Source: Thiohalocapsa sp963698775
GTDB lineage: Bacteria > Pseudomonadota > Gammaproteobacteria > Chromatiales > Chromatiaceae
Reading direction: 5' to 3'
DNA: 64,000 nucleotides
Assembly (NCBI GenBank): GCA_963698775.1
Contig: CAVOSE010000069.1
Span: forward strand, 8,599 to 72,598
The notes below the pieces were generated by a model. It was not told the DNA's origin. It was given only the letters and a program-made list of their open reading frames with translations, and did not search any database. Both the position numbers and the translations under genes were made by a program. Positions 38,024 to 49,261 of this stretch are shown piece after piece (within the stretch, counting starts at the first letter, position 1; each line of letters opens with the position of its first letter).

Positions 38024-38708
38024 GGATTCGCTTCGTAAAAGGGTTAAATCCATCGTCGCTACCACATCCGGCTCCGGTGCCCGCAAGGGCTCGCTAGCCC
38101 GGGAGAAATCCGGTGCCCGATTGGCGTCGGGTGGGCAGCTTCGCATCATCGGTGGCCAGTTTCGCGGTCGTCGCCTGCCGATCTTAAATCAATCGGGTTT
38201 GCGCCCAACCGGCGATCGGACCCGTGAGACCCTATTCAACTGGCTCTCGCCGATCTTGACTGGGAGTCGCTGCCTCGACTGCTTCGCCGGGGCTGGTGGG
38301 CTTGGGTTCGAGGCAGCCTCACGCGGTGCGTCGAAAGTGGCAATGATTGAGCGCGGCAGCGCAGCGGCGCGCCAGTTGCAGCATAACGCCGCACTGCTAA
38401 AGGCTGATACGGTCTCGGTCATCATGGCCGATGCTGTACGTTGGCTAGCCGATCAGCCCGTTCAGCCTTTCGACATCGTCTTTCTCGATCCGCCCTTCAC
38501 GCTTGGCCTGCTGGCCACCGCCTGCGGCCTTTTACAACAACGGGGCTGGGTTGCCGTGGGGAGCGTGATCTATCTGGAGGCCGATGCCAGGGATGGATTC
38601 CCGCCGTTGCCGACGGGATGGACGCTGACGCGCGATAAGCGCGCCGGCCAGGTCCGCTATGGGCTGGTCGAGGTTCGTGGCGATAGCGAAGAGGCGCTCG
38701 GCGGCTGA
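38010..38708 (+). CDS. rsmD: 16S rRNA (guanine966-N2)-methyltransferase RsmD
   Basis: Methylates G966 of 16S rRNA using S-adenosylmethionine. The core starts LRIIGGQFRGRRLPI and continues through GLRPTGDRTRETLFNWL, the SAM-binding CLDCFAGAGGLGFEAASRGA, and the catalytic DIVFLDPPF. It has about 232 residues from a GTG at 38010, which has AAGGG five bases upstream; a GTG at 38004 is an alternative. Both starts lie inside the end of the M16 gene in another frame. The N-terminal ~40 residues before the core are poorly conserved. Confidence 0.93.
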   Translation: MARARDSLRKRVKSIVATTSGSGARKGSLAREKSGARLASGGQLRIIGGQFRGRRLPILNQSGLRPTGDRTRETLFNWLSPILTGSRCLDCFAGAGGLGFEAASRGASKVAMIERGSAAARQLQHNAALLKADTVSVIMADAVRWLADQPVQPFDIVFLDPPFTLGLLATACGLLQQRGWVAVGSVIYLEADARDGFPPLPTGWTLTRDKRAGQVRYGLVEVRGDSEEALGG

Positions 38709-38757
38709 TGTTGTTCTGGTATCCTTGCGTGCCCTTGCTTCCCGCTGAGGTTCCGCA

Positions 38758-39234
38758 ATGCGCAGCGTCGTCTATCCCGGTACCTTCGATCCGATCACCA
38801 ACGGTCATGCTGATCTGATTGCCAGGGCCTCCATCCTTTGCGACCGGGTGGTTGTTGCGGTCGCGCGCGATATCGTCAAACAGCCAACCTTCGATACCGA
38901 CCAGCGCGTCGCCCTGGCAAGCACGGTCTGTGCAGACATGGCGAATGTCGAAGTGGTCGCCTTTTCCGGGCTCTTGGTCGCGTTTGCGCGGCAGCTGCAG
39001 GTGCATGTGATCATGCGTGGCCTGCGTGCGGTGTCCGATTTCGAGTACGAGTTCCAGCTTGCCGGGATGAATCGTCGTATGGCGCCGGACATCGAGACGC
39101 TGTTCCTGACGCCAGCGGAGCAGTACGCCTATATTTCGTCGTCGCTGGTCAAGGAAATCGCCCGCCTCGGCGGCGACGTCTCGGGCTTCGTCGCGCCACA
39201 GGTTCATGCTGCATTGCAAGAACGGTTTGGATAA
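38758..39234 (+). CDS. coaD: Phosphopantetheine adenylyltransferase
   Basis: The penultimate step of coenzyme A biosynthesis: transfers AMP from ATP to 4'-phosphopantetheine. The protein has 158 residues, standard. The nucleotidyltransferase motif is YPGTFDPITNGH (His/Asn-Gly-His site), then FSGLLVAFARQ, IMRGLRAVSDFEYEFQLAGMNRR, and the C-terminal SSSLVKEIARLGGDVSGFV. It follows rsmD by about 50 bases, a pairing conserved in many bacteria. Confidence 0.97.
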   Translation: MRSVVYPGTFDPITNGHADLIARASILCDRVVVAVARDIVKQPTFDTDQRVALASTVCADMANVEVVAFSGLLVAFARQLQVHVIMRGLRAVSDFEYEFQLAGMNRRMAPDIETLFLTPAEQYAYISSSLVKEIARLGGDVSGFVAPQVHAALQERFG

Positions 39235-39290
39235 ACTTCCGCCCATCCCAACGTCCCCCACAAATCGACAACTGTCCTAGGAGTACCCCA

Positions 39291-39542
39291 ATGGCTTTGA
39301 TCATCACCGACGAGTGCATCAACTGCGACGTCTGCGAGCCCGAGTGCCCGAACGGCGCTATCACGCAGGGCGACGAGATCTACGTGATCGCGCCCGATCT
39401 TTGCACCGAGTGCGTTGGACACTACGAGACCTCTCAGTGCGTCGAGGTCTGCCCGGTCGACTGCATCATCACTGATCCCGACAACACCGAGAACGAAGAG
39501 GAACTGCGTGCCAAGTATGAGCGCATCACGGCTGAAGGCTGA
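39291..39542 (+). CDS. fdx: 2[4Fe-4S] ferredoxin, Allochromatium (Alvin) type
   Basis: A low-potential electron carrier of 83 residues with two 4Fe-4S clusters. Cysteines are at 9, 12, 15, 19 and 38, 41, 50, 54, 58. The eight-residue insertion between Cys41 and Cys50 (VGHYETSQ) and the C-terminal helix ending ELRAKYERITAEG define the Alvin/YfhL class, first studied from Chromatium vinosum; the sequence looks very close to that protein. The clusters of this class have unusually low potentials. The gene follows coaD by 56 bases with AGGAG before the ATG. It is the best taxonomic pointer in the window. Confidence 0.96.
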   Translation: MALIITDECINCDVCEPECPNGAITQGDEIYVIAPDLCTECVGHYETSQCVEVCPVDCIITDPDNTENEEELRAKYERITAEG

Positions 39543-39572
39543 GCAGATCTCCATGACGGGCCATTCCGCGTT

Positions 39573-41351
39573 ATGACCCGCTCCGGAAAGGCTCCCATGC
39601 GGAGCCTTCTTCTTGTGGCGCTCTGGACGGTCGTGCCGTTTGCCGCCCAGGCGGAGGGCCTCGACGATGCGAGCCTCTCCGCCACGCGCGGGACAGACGC
39701 GGCTTTGCCTCCCGCCGCCGCAGTGGCATCGGCCCACCCGGCGGCGACCGCGGCCGGGCTCGAAATGCTCGCGGCCGGGGGCAACGCCTTCGACGCCGCG
39801 GTTGCGGTCAGCGCCGCGCTGGCCGTGGTCGAGCCCTACAGCTCGGGTCTCGGCGGCGGGGGCTTCTGGTTGCTGCATATTGCCGAAGAAGGTCGCGACG
39901 TCATGGTAGACGGCCGCGAGCGCGCGCCTTTGGCTGCGACCCGCGACATGTACTTGGATCAGGCCGGCACTTTCGTGTCAGAGCGGTCACTGAACGGACC
40001 CCTCGCGGCGGGCATTCCGGGTGAGCCCGCCGCGCTCGCACATCTCGCCGCGCACTATGGGCGACTACCTCTGGCTGAAACCCTGAGGCCGGCGATCGAG
40101 TTGGCCCGTGCCGGCTTTGAGATCGATCCAATCTACCGACGACTGGCTGGCTGGCGCGAGGCCGCGTTGCGCGCATCACCGGCCGCCGCGGCACAGTTCC
40201 TAACGAACGATGAACTGCCGGAGCTCGGGGCACTGCTGCGTCAGCCCGCGTTGGCCGACACGCTTAACCAACTAGCCGAGCATGGCCACGACGGTTTTTA
40301 CGCCGGCCCGGTGGCCGCGGCGCTCGTCGACGGCGTACGCGCGGCTGGCGGCATCTGGACGCTGCAGGATCTTGCCGAATACCGCATCGTCGAGCGTGCG
40401 CCCGTCGTCGGCAGTTACCGCGGCTGGCGCGTGGTCAGCGCGGCACCGCCGTCCTCCGGCGGTGTCGCGTTGGTGCAGATGCTGAACATGCTGTCCGGCT
40501 TCGATCTGGAGGCAATGGCATCGCCGCAACGCATTCATGTCATCGTCGAGGCCATGCGCCGCGCCTATCGCGACCGGGCGCTGTTTCTCGGTGATCCGGA
40601 TCAGGTCGATGTTCCGGTCCAGCGCCTGACGCACCCCTATTACGCGGCCGGTCTGGCGCGCGACATCGACCTGAACCGTGCGACGCCGAGCCAACCGGGG
40701 CTTGTGTCCCCGGAGGGTAACGACACGACGCATTTCTCCATATTGGACCGGGACGGCAATCGCGTCGCCGCAACGCTCAGTATCAACTATCCTTTCGGAG
40801 CCGGCTTTGTCCCGCCCGGAACGGGTGTCTTGCTAAACGACGAGATGGACGACTTTTCCGCCGCGCCAGGCGAGCCTAACGCCTATGGTCTGGTGGGCGG
40901 CGAGGCTAACGCAATCGCCCCCGGCAAGCGCATGCTCTCAAGCATGAGCCCGACCTTTGTCGAGTCCGATCAAGGTGTCGCGATCCTTGGTACGCCTGGC
41001 GGTAGTCGGATCATTACCATGGTGCTCCACGGCATCCTGGGCGCGGTGAACGGCGGTAATCCCGCGGACTGGGTTGCAGCGGGGCGTTGGCACCATCAAT
41101 TTCTCCCCGACCAGATACTGTTCGAACCCACTGCGCTGACGGACGCCGAACAAGACGCGCTGCTTGCCAAAGGGCATCGACTCGAACCCGCGCGCGACAC
41201 CTACGGCAACATGCAGCTGATCCATTGGGATCGTATCGGCGCTCAGGTCACTGCTGTCAGCGACCCGCGCGGCATCGGTGCCGCGGAGCTGCTGCAAGCA
41301 GACCGGTCAGCAACACTACAGATCGAACCATCACACACCGAACCACACTGA
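39573..41351 (+). CDS. ggt: Gamma-glutamyltransferase
   Basis: Cleaves the gamma-glutamyl bond of glutathione and conjugates in the periplasm. The protein has 592 residues, made as a precursor that self-cleaves. A signal peptide follows the internal Met9 (MRSLLLVALWTVVPFAAQA). The large-subunit start has AAGLEMLAAGGNAFDAAVA and YSSGLGGGGFWLL. The autocatalytic threonine is the first of NDTTHFSILD, the nucleophile of the small subunit. SSMSPTFV and GTPGGSRI near the C-terminus complete the active site. The ATG at 39573 and that at 39597 are both possible starts; the latter gives a neater signal peptide. Confidence 0.95.
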   Translation: MTRSGKAPMRSLLLVALWTVVPFAAQAEGLDDASLSATRGTDAALPPAAAVASAHPAATAAGLEMLAAGGNAFDAAVAVSAALAVVEPYSSGLGGGGFWLLHIAEEGRDVMVDGRERAPLAATRDMYLDQAGTFVSERSLNGPLAAGIPGEPAALAHLAAHYGRLPLAETLRPAIELARAGFEIDPIYRRLAGWREAALRASPAAAAQFLTNDELPELGALLRQPALADTLNQLAEHGHDGFYAGPVAAALVDGVRAAGGIWTLQDLAEYRIVERAPVVGSYRGWRVVSAAPPSSGGVALVQMLNMLSGFDLEAMASPQRIHVIVEAMRRAYRDRALFLGDPDQVDVPVQRLTHPYYAAGLARDIDLNRATPSQPGLVSPEGNDTTHFSILDRDGNRVAATLSINYPFGAGFVPPGTGVLLNDEMDDFSAAPGEPNAYGLVGGEANAIAPGKRMLSSMSPTFVESDQGVAILGTPGGSRIITMVLHGILGAVNGGNPADWVAAGRWHHQFLPDQILFEPTALTDAEQDALLAKGHRLEPARDTYGNMQLIHWDRIGAQVTAVSDPRGIGAAELLQADRSATLQIEPSHTEPH

Positions 41352-41361
41352 GGCAAACACC

Positions 41362-42273
41362 ATGAAGACCCTGTTCATCGCCCTAATCGCCGCCGTCATG
41401 GCAGGTGGTCTGCTCATGCCCAATGATGCCGAGGCCAAGCGCTTTGGTGGTGGTAAGAGTTTCGGCAAGCAATACAGCACTCCGCGGCAGGCGACACCGC
41501 CGAGCCAAGCCAGTCAGGGGACCGCCGCCAGCCAACGCCAAGCCGCGCCGGGCCAGACCGCGCCCAAGAGTGGCGCCAGCCGTTGGCTGGGCCCGCTGGC
41601 AGGTCTCGCTGCCGGCGGACTGCTCGCATCAATGTTCTTCGGCGACGGCTTCGAGGGCTTTCAGATCATGGACTTCTTGATGATCGCCGCGCTGGTCTTT
41701 GGCGGCTTCATGCTGTTCAAGCTATTCCGCAGTCGGTCGGCCGGACCCGCAGTCGCCGGTGCCGGAGCCGGCGCTGCTAGGGGCTATGCCGGCCCTGGCG
41801 GCTCCAATCCCTTCGGGGGGCCGGCGGGGGGTGCAAACGCCGCCGCGACCGATGCGGGACGCGTCATGGCCAAGCCCTCGGCCGCAGCCTCAGACGCGCC
41901 GGCCTGGTTCGATGACACTGGTTTCGTCGACGGCGCCAAGACTCACTTCATCCGTCTCCAGGCGGCTTGGGATCAGTCGGACTTCCGTGATATCCGCGAG
42001 TACACGTCGCCGCAGCTGTTCGCCGAGATAAAGCGCGAGCGCGAGGCCCTCGGTGACGCCCCCAACTACACCGAGGTCGTCACGCTGAACGCCGAATTGC
42101 TATCGGTGCAACGCGACGGTGATCAGGTCGTCGCCAGCGTGCGTTTTTCGGGTCTCATCCGCGAAGAGGAGAGCGGCGCAGCCAAACCCCTGAACGAGGT
42201 CTGGCATGTCGCCCATGACTGGAACAGCCCGGACGGTGACTGGCTGATCAGCGGTATCCAGCAGGTCGACTAG
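41362..42273 (+). CDS. Tim44-like domain membrane protein
   Basis: A 303-residue protein with a signal peptide or first helix (FIALIAAVMAGGLLMPNDAEA), a Ser/Gln/Pro-rich linker, a Gly/Leu-rich helix pair (WLGPLAGLAAGGLLASMFFGD and IMDFLMIAALVFGGFMLF), a Gly-rich spacer, and a C-terminal Tim44-like domain (TGFVDGAKTHFIRLQAAWDQSDFRDIREYTSPQLFAEI). Bacterial Tim44-like proteins are common in proteobacteria; their role is not established, and some are linked to envelope or respiratory maintenance. The ATG at 41362 lies 10 bases after ggt, so the two may be co-transcribed. Confidence 0.88.
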   Translation: MKTLFIALIAAVMAGGLLMPNDAEAKRFGGGKSFGKQYSTPRQATPPSQASQGTAASQRQAAPGQTAPKSGASRWLGPLAGLAAGGLLASMFFGDGFEGFQIMDFLMIAALVFGGFMLFKLFRSRSAGPAVAGAGAGAARGYAGPGGSNPFGGPAGGANAAATDAGRVMAKPSAAASDAPAWFDDTGFVDGAKTHFIRLQAAWDQSDFRDIREYTSPQLFAEIKREREALGDAPNYTEVVTLNAELLSVQRDGDQVVASVRFSGLIREEESGAAKPLNEVWHVAHDWNSPDGDWLISGIQQVD

Positions 42274-42283
42274 GCGGCAGTGT

Positions 42284-42305
42284 GGCCGCGCTAGGCGGCG
42301 CGGCC
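42284..42305. terminator. GC hairpin between convergent Tim44-like gene and recD2
   Basis: GGCCGCGC (42284-42291) and GCGCGGCC (42298-42305) form a perfect 8-base stem with a TAGGCG loop in a gap of only 48 bases between convergent genes. There is no T tract, so termination efficiency is uncertain. Confidence 0.45.
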
Positions 42306-42321
42306 GCTGTTGCGAGCGTAA

Positions 42322-44550
<2,229 letters not shown>

Positions 44551-44992
44551 GGGCGGACCGCTTCGGTCGATGCCCAAGGCTACCGCGTTAGACGTGCATT
44601 GGGGAGTCCTATTGGGTCATCTCCCAGCACTGGCGATGCGCGGTGCACTCATTGGCTGGCATTTGGAATGACGCACCAGGCCTCGAGGTGTTTCTGCGCC
44701 GATTTCGTCGGCAATTTCGAAGATTCCCTCACTCGGATACCGACGTTTTCTCCAGGTTGCAGCAATGCCGGAGATGTAGCAGAAATGCCTGCAATCGACC
44801 CAGGGCCGACATCGACGTCGCACCCGCGTGGGGTCGTTGCTTTCGCGGAACGGACGGCACGGACATCACGGACCGCGTCGGCGGAGAAGCGCGGCCCCCG
44901 ATAGCGGACAGGAGCCGACAAAACCGACTCGCACTACAACGCAGTTCTTAGCCGACCTCTGCGTTTCGACGCTTGCGATCGCGCCCATCGGC

Positions 44993-45020
44993 TTGGATTT
45001 CCGATCCCTACCCCTATAGC
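44993..45020 (+). promoter_or_regulatory. Candidate promoter of the dynamin-like gene
   Basis: TTGGAT (44993-44998) and TATAGC (45015-45020) are separated by 16 bases, about 37 bases before the ATG at 45058. The fit is moderate. The rest of the 507-base gap after recD2 (44551-45057) shows no gene I can support. Confidence 0.3.
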
Positions 45021-45057
45021 TGTTACTTTTCCCCTTAACCCCCTTTAGCAACACGTT

Positions 45058-46488
45058 ATGGAAAAATTTGCGAATCGGGTCCGTAGCTACTACGACGACC
45101 TTCTCGACCCGCTGGCAAAGGAATTCATGTTCCGACGTCCCCCCACTGTGGGCGAGTTGCGTCGGCCGCCGCAAGTCTTGCTCTTGGGTAATCACTCATC
45201 GGGGAAGTCCACATTCGTCAACCATATGCTGGGCGACGATGTTCAGACCACTGGGGTTGCCCCCACGGACGACGGGTTCACGATCATCACGTATGGCGCG
45301 ACCGCGACCGAGCGAGACGGGCCGGCCGTCGTTGGCAATCCCGACTTACCCTATGAGGGGCTCCGGCACTTTGGCGACCAACTTGTCTCGCATGTGCGGC
45401 TGAAGTTGCGCCCCGCTGAACTTTTGCAAACTGTGACGCTGATCGACAGCCCCGGCATGATCGATGAGGCGATAACCGAGCGGGGGCGTGGTTTCGACTT
45501 CCCTGGTGTGGTGCGTTGGTTCGCCGAACGAGCCGACCTTGTGATGGTCTTCTTTGATCCGGACAAGCCTGGGACGACGGGCGAAACACTTCAAGTCTTT
45601 CGCGAGTCCTTATCGGGCATCGACCATAAGATGCTGATCGTCTTGAACAAGGTGGATCAGTTCCAGAGCTTGCACGACTTTGCGCGGGCCTACGGGGCCC
45701 TCTGCTGGAACCTAGGAAAGGTGATCCCGCGCAAAGACTTGCCGATGATCTATACCACCTTTGTACCGCTGGCCGACAAGCCGAAGTCGCGCCTACCGAT
45801 GGAGGACTTTGAGAAGGCGCGCAACGACCTGATCGGAGAGCTACGCCGTGCCCCAACCCGGCGGATGGACAACCAGATCACACAGATCCAGGCCTATGCT
45901 GAGCGGCTCCGGCTGCACGCGATGGTGATCGGCGAGGCCGCCAACAGGTTTAGATCGGCCCGCGCGCGCTGGGTAGGATTCTCAATCCTGCTCCTGGGCG
46001 GGCTGAGCGCTGCCGCACTTGCCACGGGCTTGGTTGTGGCGTTGCCAGGGATTGCACTGGCCGCAGTCCTGGCTTTCGTATTTATCGGGTACATCGCGCT
46101 CCCGCGGGCCAAACGGCGTCTGATTGCTTGCTTCGACCAGATCTTTGAAGAGCAGCATGATCGAGAGTTGCTGTTGCGCGACCGGGCGGAGGACCTGCGC
46201 AGGATGTGGGAAGAGGTCAGCCCACGCGCCCGCGAGGTTGCTGAGAAGAGCGGCCTCCAGTCATTTGAGAAGATGCGTTGGGACGACCGCGAGCACCTTG
46301 AAGAACTGACGGGCAAGCTAATCCCGCAGCTTCGGAGCGAACTCTACAACGCCATGCGTGATAACGAGGCGCCAGCACCCGCGTCGGAGCAGGATCGCCC
46401 GGCGATGTTCCCTGAACCAGAGCCGCGCCGTCCGCGACTGGTCGAAGGTGTCGGGTCCGAGGGACCGAAGCGTAAGACTTTCTTCTGA
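45058..46488 (+). CDS. Dynamin/EHD-like GTPase with membrane hairpin
   Basis: A large GTPase of 476 residues. The G1 P-loop is GNHSSGKST (44-52). G2 is the APTDDGF stretch (Thr70), very like the EPTTDxF of eukaryotic EHD proteins. G3 is DSPG (130-133), and G4 NKVD (197-200). After a helical segment there is a hydrophobic hairpin (about 312-355, WVGFSILLLGGLSAAALATG and LPGIALAAVLAFVFIGYIAL), then an amphipathic charged helix region and a Pro-rich tail. Members of this superfamily bind or remodel membranes. No paired second dynamin gene is present, unlike many bacterial dynamin loci, so it seems to be an orphan. The ATG at 45058 has no obvious ribosome site; the context gives no function. Confidence 0.85.
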   Translation: MEKFANRVRSYYDDLLDPLAKEFMFRRPPTVGELRRPPQVLLLGNHSSGKSTFVNHMLGDDVQTTGVAPTDDGFTIITYGATATERDGPAVVGNPDLPYEGLRHFGDQLVSHVRLKLRPAELLQTVTLIDSPGMIDEAITERGRGFDFPGVVRWFAERADLVMVFFDPDKPGTTGETLQVFRESLSGIDHKMLIVLNKVDQFQSLHDFARAYGALCWNLGKVIPRKDLPMIYTTFVPLADKPKSRLPMEDFEKARNDLIGELRRAPTRRMDNQITQIQAYAERLRLHAMVIGEAANRFRSARARWVGFSILLLGGLSAAALATGLVVALPGIALAAVLAFVFIGYIALPRAKRRLIACFDQIFEEQHDRELLLRDRAEDLRRMWEEVSPRAREVAEKSGLQSFEKMRWDDREHLEELTGKLIPQLRSELYNAMRDNEAPAPASEQDRPAMFPEPEPRRPRLVEGVGSEGPKRKTFF

Positions 46489-46899
46489 ACTGAGTCCGTT
46501 GCGGCGGGTTGGCCTGGCCCAACCCACGATGTCTGGACGCGCACGTTCGGCCTGCATGCTTGTCAGCGTCTCTATGCGGCGCTCACCCCGGGCAGTGACC
46601 ATGTTTCCCGGAATCCGGAATTTGTCGGGCGCGTTGTTCGGACTTCTCTTGGCCAGATCCTGACATCCACCGATGCCGGCAGTCCCAAGGCCGCTGCGGC
46701 TCTCCTGCCCGATTCCAGATCCCCAATCCACCCGCCCGTGCCCTGTCCTGCGCTTGCCCGTACGCCGGTTCCGAGCACTACCTGGCATAAACCGCTGCCC
46801 TGCCGACTTCGACCATCGCTAGGCTGAGCACTGCGCCGCTTGCCGGGTCGATGACCTCGGCGACCTTGAGGCCGCAGCGGTCGGTGTCGTGGATGCGGA
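46489..46899. other. Non-coding stretch after the dynamin-like gene
   Basis: About 410 bases with no supported gene. A short GC inverted repeat (GGTTGG, CCTGG, CCCAACC) lies near 46508-46526. The region is part of a 5-kb zone rich in gene remnants. Confidence 0.4.
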
Positions 46900-47074
46900 G
46901 AGCGACTATGCGTGGCGTCATCGCCCGCAGTACATCGCGGCGAGCCGATTAGCGCTGACCAGACAAATCACGCCGGTGCTGGCATTGGCGCTGGGCTTTG
47001 GGCTAAACGGCGAGACGCTGACTGGCCCGTTCCCGAGCGGCTGCTGGTTGATCCTGTTAGGGCTGGTGCTCTAG
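46900..47074 (+). pseudogene. Possible C-terminal remnant of an EamA/DMT transporter
   Basis: The frame ending at the stop at 47072-47074 reads SRLALTRQITPVLALALGFG ... GETLTGPFPSGCWLILLGLVL. This resembles the last two helices of EamA-type transporters, where PVxALLLGxxxLGExLTxxQxxGAxLILxGLxL is usual. No upstream transporter portion exists; the preceding codons read VDDLGDLEAAAVGVVDAESD, which do not fit the family. The resemblance is by eye only. Confidence 0.3.
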
Positions 47075-47209
47075 CAGTGGGGCGACGGCGCGCTGTCCCG
47101 CCTCCGCCGCCGGCAGCAGCATTCGTCTACACCGATGCCCGAGCTTGAAAGATCGTGGACGTGTGCCTGAAATCCCCGGACGAGCGAGTGGTCGCCATTG
47201 GCTTGCGTC

Positions 47210-48562
47210 TCAACGCAGTCGCGCCTCCAGCTCTGCCCTAACTTGATCGTGCCTGGACCGGTCGATGGGGAAACGCACAAGAAACAGCGCGCCAGCGGCC
47301 ATCATCGCCGCCGGCACCAGACCATAGATCACCATCAGCCCGGTCTGGACCTGCGGGCTTATCGCACTCGCGCGTGGGTCGTAGCCGATCGCGGACGGCA
47401 ACAGCGTCCCGAGGAGAACGCCGAGTGCCAGCGAGAGCTTGATCGCCATCCCCCAAACGGCAAAGAAGAGCCCGGAGCGCTGCTCACCGGATTCCAGGGT
47501 GTCGACATCGATCACATCGGCGGCCATCGAATTCGACAGAAAGAGGACCGAGGCGAAGCTCGAACCTCGAATCGCGATCAAGGCGATCAGCAGCGTGGTG
47601 TCGCCGGCACCCAGAAAGACCAATGGAACACTCCAGGCCGCGAGCCACAGGGCCGCTGCAATCAGCGCGCGATGCTTGCCGATACGGGTCGAGAGCCACA
47701 GCCAGACCGGCACCAGGGCCAGGGTCGCGACATTCTCGATCAGCAACATCCCCGCGAAGACCGATGCGTCACCGATCACATCCTTGAGCACCAGGCGGTG
47801 CAACGTGCCCTGGATCGCAATGCCGGCGACGAACAGGATCACACAACCGATCATCCGTCCGAAGGCCGGGTTTCGGGCGACGATGCGCAGGCCGGCTACA
47901 AGCCCGCGGGGCGCGTGCTCGAAGCGTTCCGGTTGACCCTCAGGCACCCGCCAGATCGCCAGCAGGACCAAAAGCGGCGTGCCCGCCAGGATGAGCCAGG
48001 CCAGCCCTTCGAGCTGAGCTGGTGCGGCCTCGACGCCCTGAAGTGCGAGCACGACGAGCAGCGCGAGAATGGCGATCTGCCCCAATGTCGCCAGTGCCTC
48101 GCGCACGCTGGTAATCCGCGAGCGCTGATCGTAGTCGCTCGACAGTTCGGCACCCCAGGCCTTGTGCGGCAGATCGATCATCGTGAAGCCGAGATAGAGC
48201 AACGCGGACCAGAGCAGCAGATGGGCCACCGTCGCGTCCGAGGGCGGCACGAAGACTTGCCAGACGGACAACAGGAACAGCGGCGTTCCGAGGATCATGA
48301 ATGGCTTGCGGCGGCCCCAGCGGCCCCGCGACCGGTCACTGAGCATCCCGATCATCGGGTCTGTCAGCACGTCGAGCAGGCGTGATGCCGCGATGGCGCC
48401 GCCGACCGCCGCCAGCGGGAGGCCAAGCTCGTCGGCGTAGAAGGCCGGGATGAACAGCGCCATCGGTAGTGCCGCGACGGAGGTCATCAGCGCTGGTAAT
48501 GCGTAGAAGAGCAGCTGACCGCGCCGGCCTGGTTGCTCGGAAACTGTCGTTGGAACCGTCAT
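47210..48562 (-). CDS. GPH-family (melibiose-type) MFS symporter
   Basis: A 12-helix transporter of 450 residues of the glycoside-pentoside-hexuronide:cation symporter type. The early cytoplasmic loop reads LLDVLTDPMIGMLSDRSRGRWGRRKPFMILGTPLF, diagnostic for the family. KAWGAELSSDYDQRSRITSVREA matches the next conserved loop, and the C-terminal half has SMAADVIDVDTLESGEQRSGLFFAVWGM. The substrate is not predictable; many proteobacterial members are near lipid or sugar genes. The start at 48562 gives a short N-terminus before helix 1. No complete gene accompanies it in an operon; decayed sequence lies immediately upstream. Confidence 0.92.
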   Translation of the reverse strand: MTVPTTVSEQPGRRGQLLFYALPALMTSVAALPMALFIPAFYADELGLPLAAVGGAIAASRLLDVLTDPMIGMLSDRSRGRWGRRKPFMILGTPLFLLSVWQVFVPPSDATVAHLLLWSALLYLGFTMIDLPHKAWGAELSSDYDQRSRITSVREALATLGQIAILALLVVLALQGVEAAPAQLEGLAWLILAGTPLLVLLAIWRVPEGQPERFEHAPRGLVAGLRIVARNPAFGRMIGCVILFVAGIAIQGTLHRLVLKDVIGDASVFAGMLLIENVATLALVPVWLWLSTRIGKHRALIAAALWLAAWSVPLVFLGAGDTTLLIALIAIRGSSFASVLFLSNSMAADVIDVDTLESGEQRSGLFFAVWGMAIKLSLALGVLLGTLLPSAIGYDPRASAISPQVQTGLMVIYGLVPAAMMAAGALFLVRFPIDRSRHDQVRAELEARLR

Positions 48563-48619
48563 CGCAGAAATTCATTGCCAAGCTCGAATTCCACCGAATT
48601 CGGGTGCAATAACGGGATG

Positions 48620-49087
48620 TCAATCGCATCCCGTCACGCGGTTCACTGGCAATCCGTTGCAACGCTCGATGTCCTTCGGTTTGGCGACGTCCCGCACGAT
48701 GTCTTCCGGAAAGACCTGACGGAGCGCGTCGATCCAGCCGGTCAGGTAGGGCTCGGAGGTGGCGGCGATCACATGATCCGCGGTTACCTGCGCCGGCTAG
48801 ATTCTGTTCCAACTGGTATAGGCGGAGGTGACCAGGTCGCCGACGCTGGCAGCATCGATCTTCAGCGGATCGATGCGCAGATAGCCCAGACCGCTGCGCT
48901 CGGCAAGCCAAAGGGTCAACTCCTCCAGGCTGATGACGCGTGCCGGCGGCTCGACTGCGGTGATGCGCTGCTGCGCGAGAATTTCCAGCGGATGCTTGTC
49001 GCCGCAATCCTTGCGCTGGACCCGGCTGGCCAGGTTGGCGGCGAGTATTCGGTCTTCGACGGTGAGCCTGCGTCGGCGCGTGTGGAA
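48620..49087 (-). pseudogene. Remnant of a GspE/PilB-family secretion ATPase (N-terminal domain only)
   Basis: Reading the minus strand from 49087, one frame gives RRLTVEDRILAANL, HPLEILAQQRI, SLEELTLWLAERSGLGYLRI and DPLKIDAASVGDLVTSAY. These match the N-terminal (T2SSE_N) domain of type II/IV secretion ATPases. An amber stop occurs at 48797-48799 (codon 97). The frame then resumes as VTADHVIAATSEPYLTGWID and ALRQVFPEDIVRDVAKPKDI, still homologous, up to a TGA at 48620-48622. The whole ATPase core (Walker boxes) is missing, and the GPH transporter gene begins just downstream. No start codon is clear. Confidence 0.75.
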
Positions 49088-49261
49088 TCACTCGGCCCCA
49101 GCCGCCTGGCGCGGATTGAGGGAGTTGCTCTGCTGGCCTTTCTGGATGGCGCGCCCAGCGCGGGCGTTGTCGGTTACCGGAACAGGCTCACTGTCCTGAT
49201 CCATCGACCACGTAAGAAGGACGCTGAGCTCGACCTGCCCTGGGACATTTGATCGTTCGCT

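Noticed and set aside
47198..48385. Forward frame of 395 codons opposite the GPH transporter
   Set aside because: Composition is dominated by Arg, Gln, His and Asp, typical of an antisense frame to a membrane protein; the minus strand has a complete transporter.
48533..49252. Forward open frame of about 239 codons
   Set aside because: It lies antisense to the GspE-like remnant, whose minus-strand translation matches a real family over 140 residues; the forward frame matches nothing.
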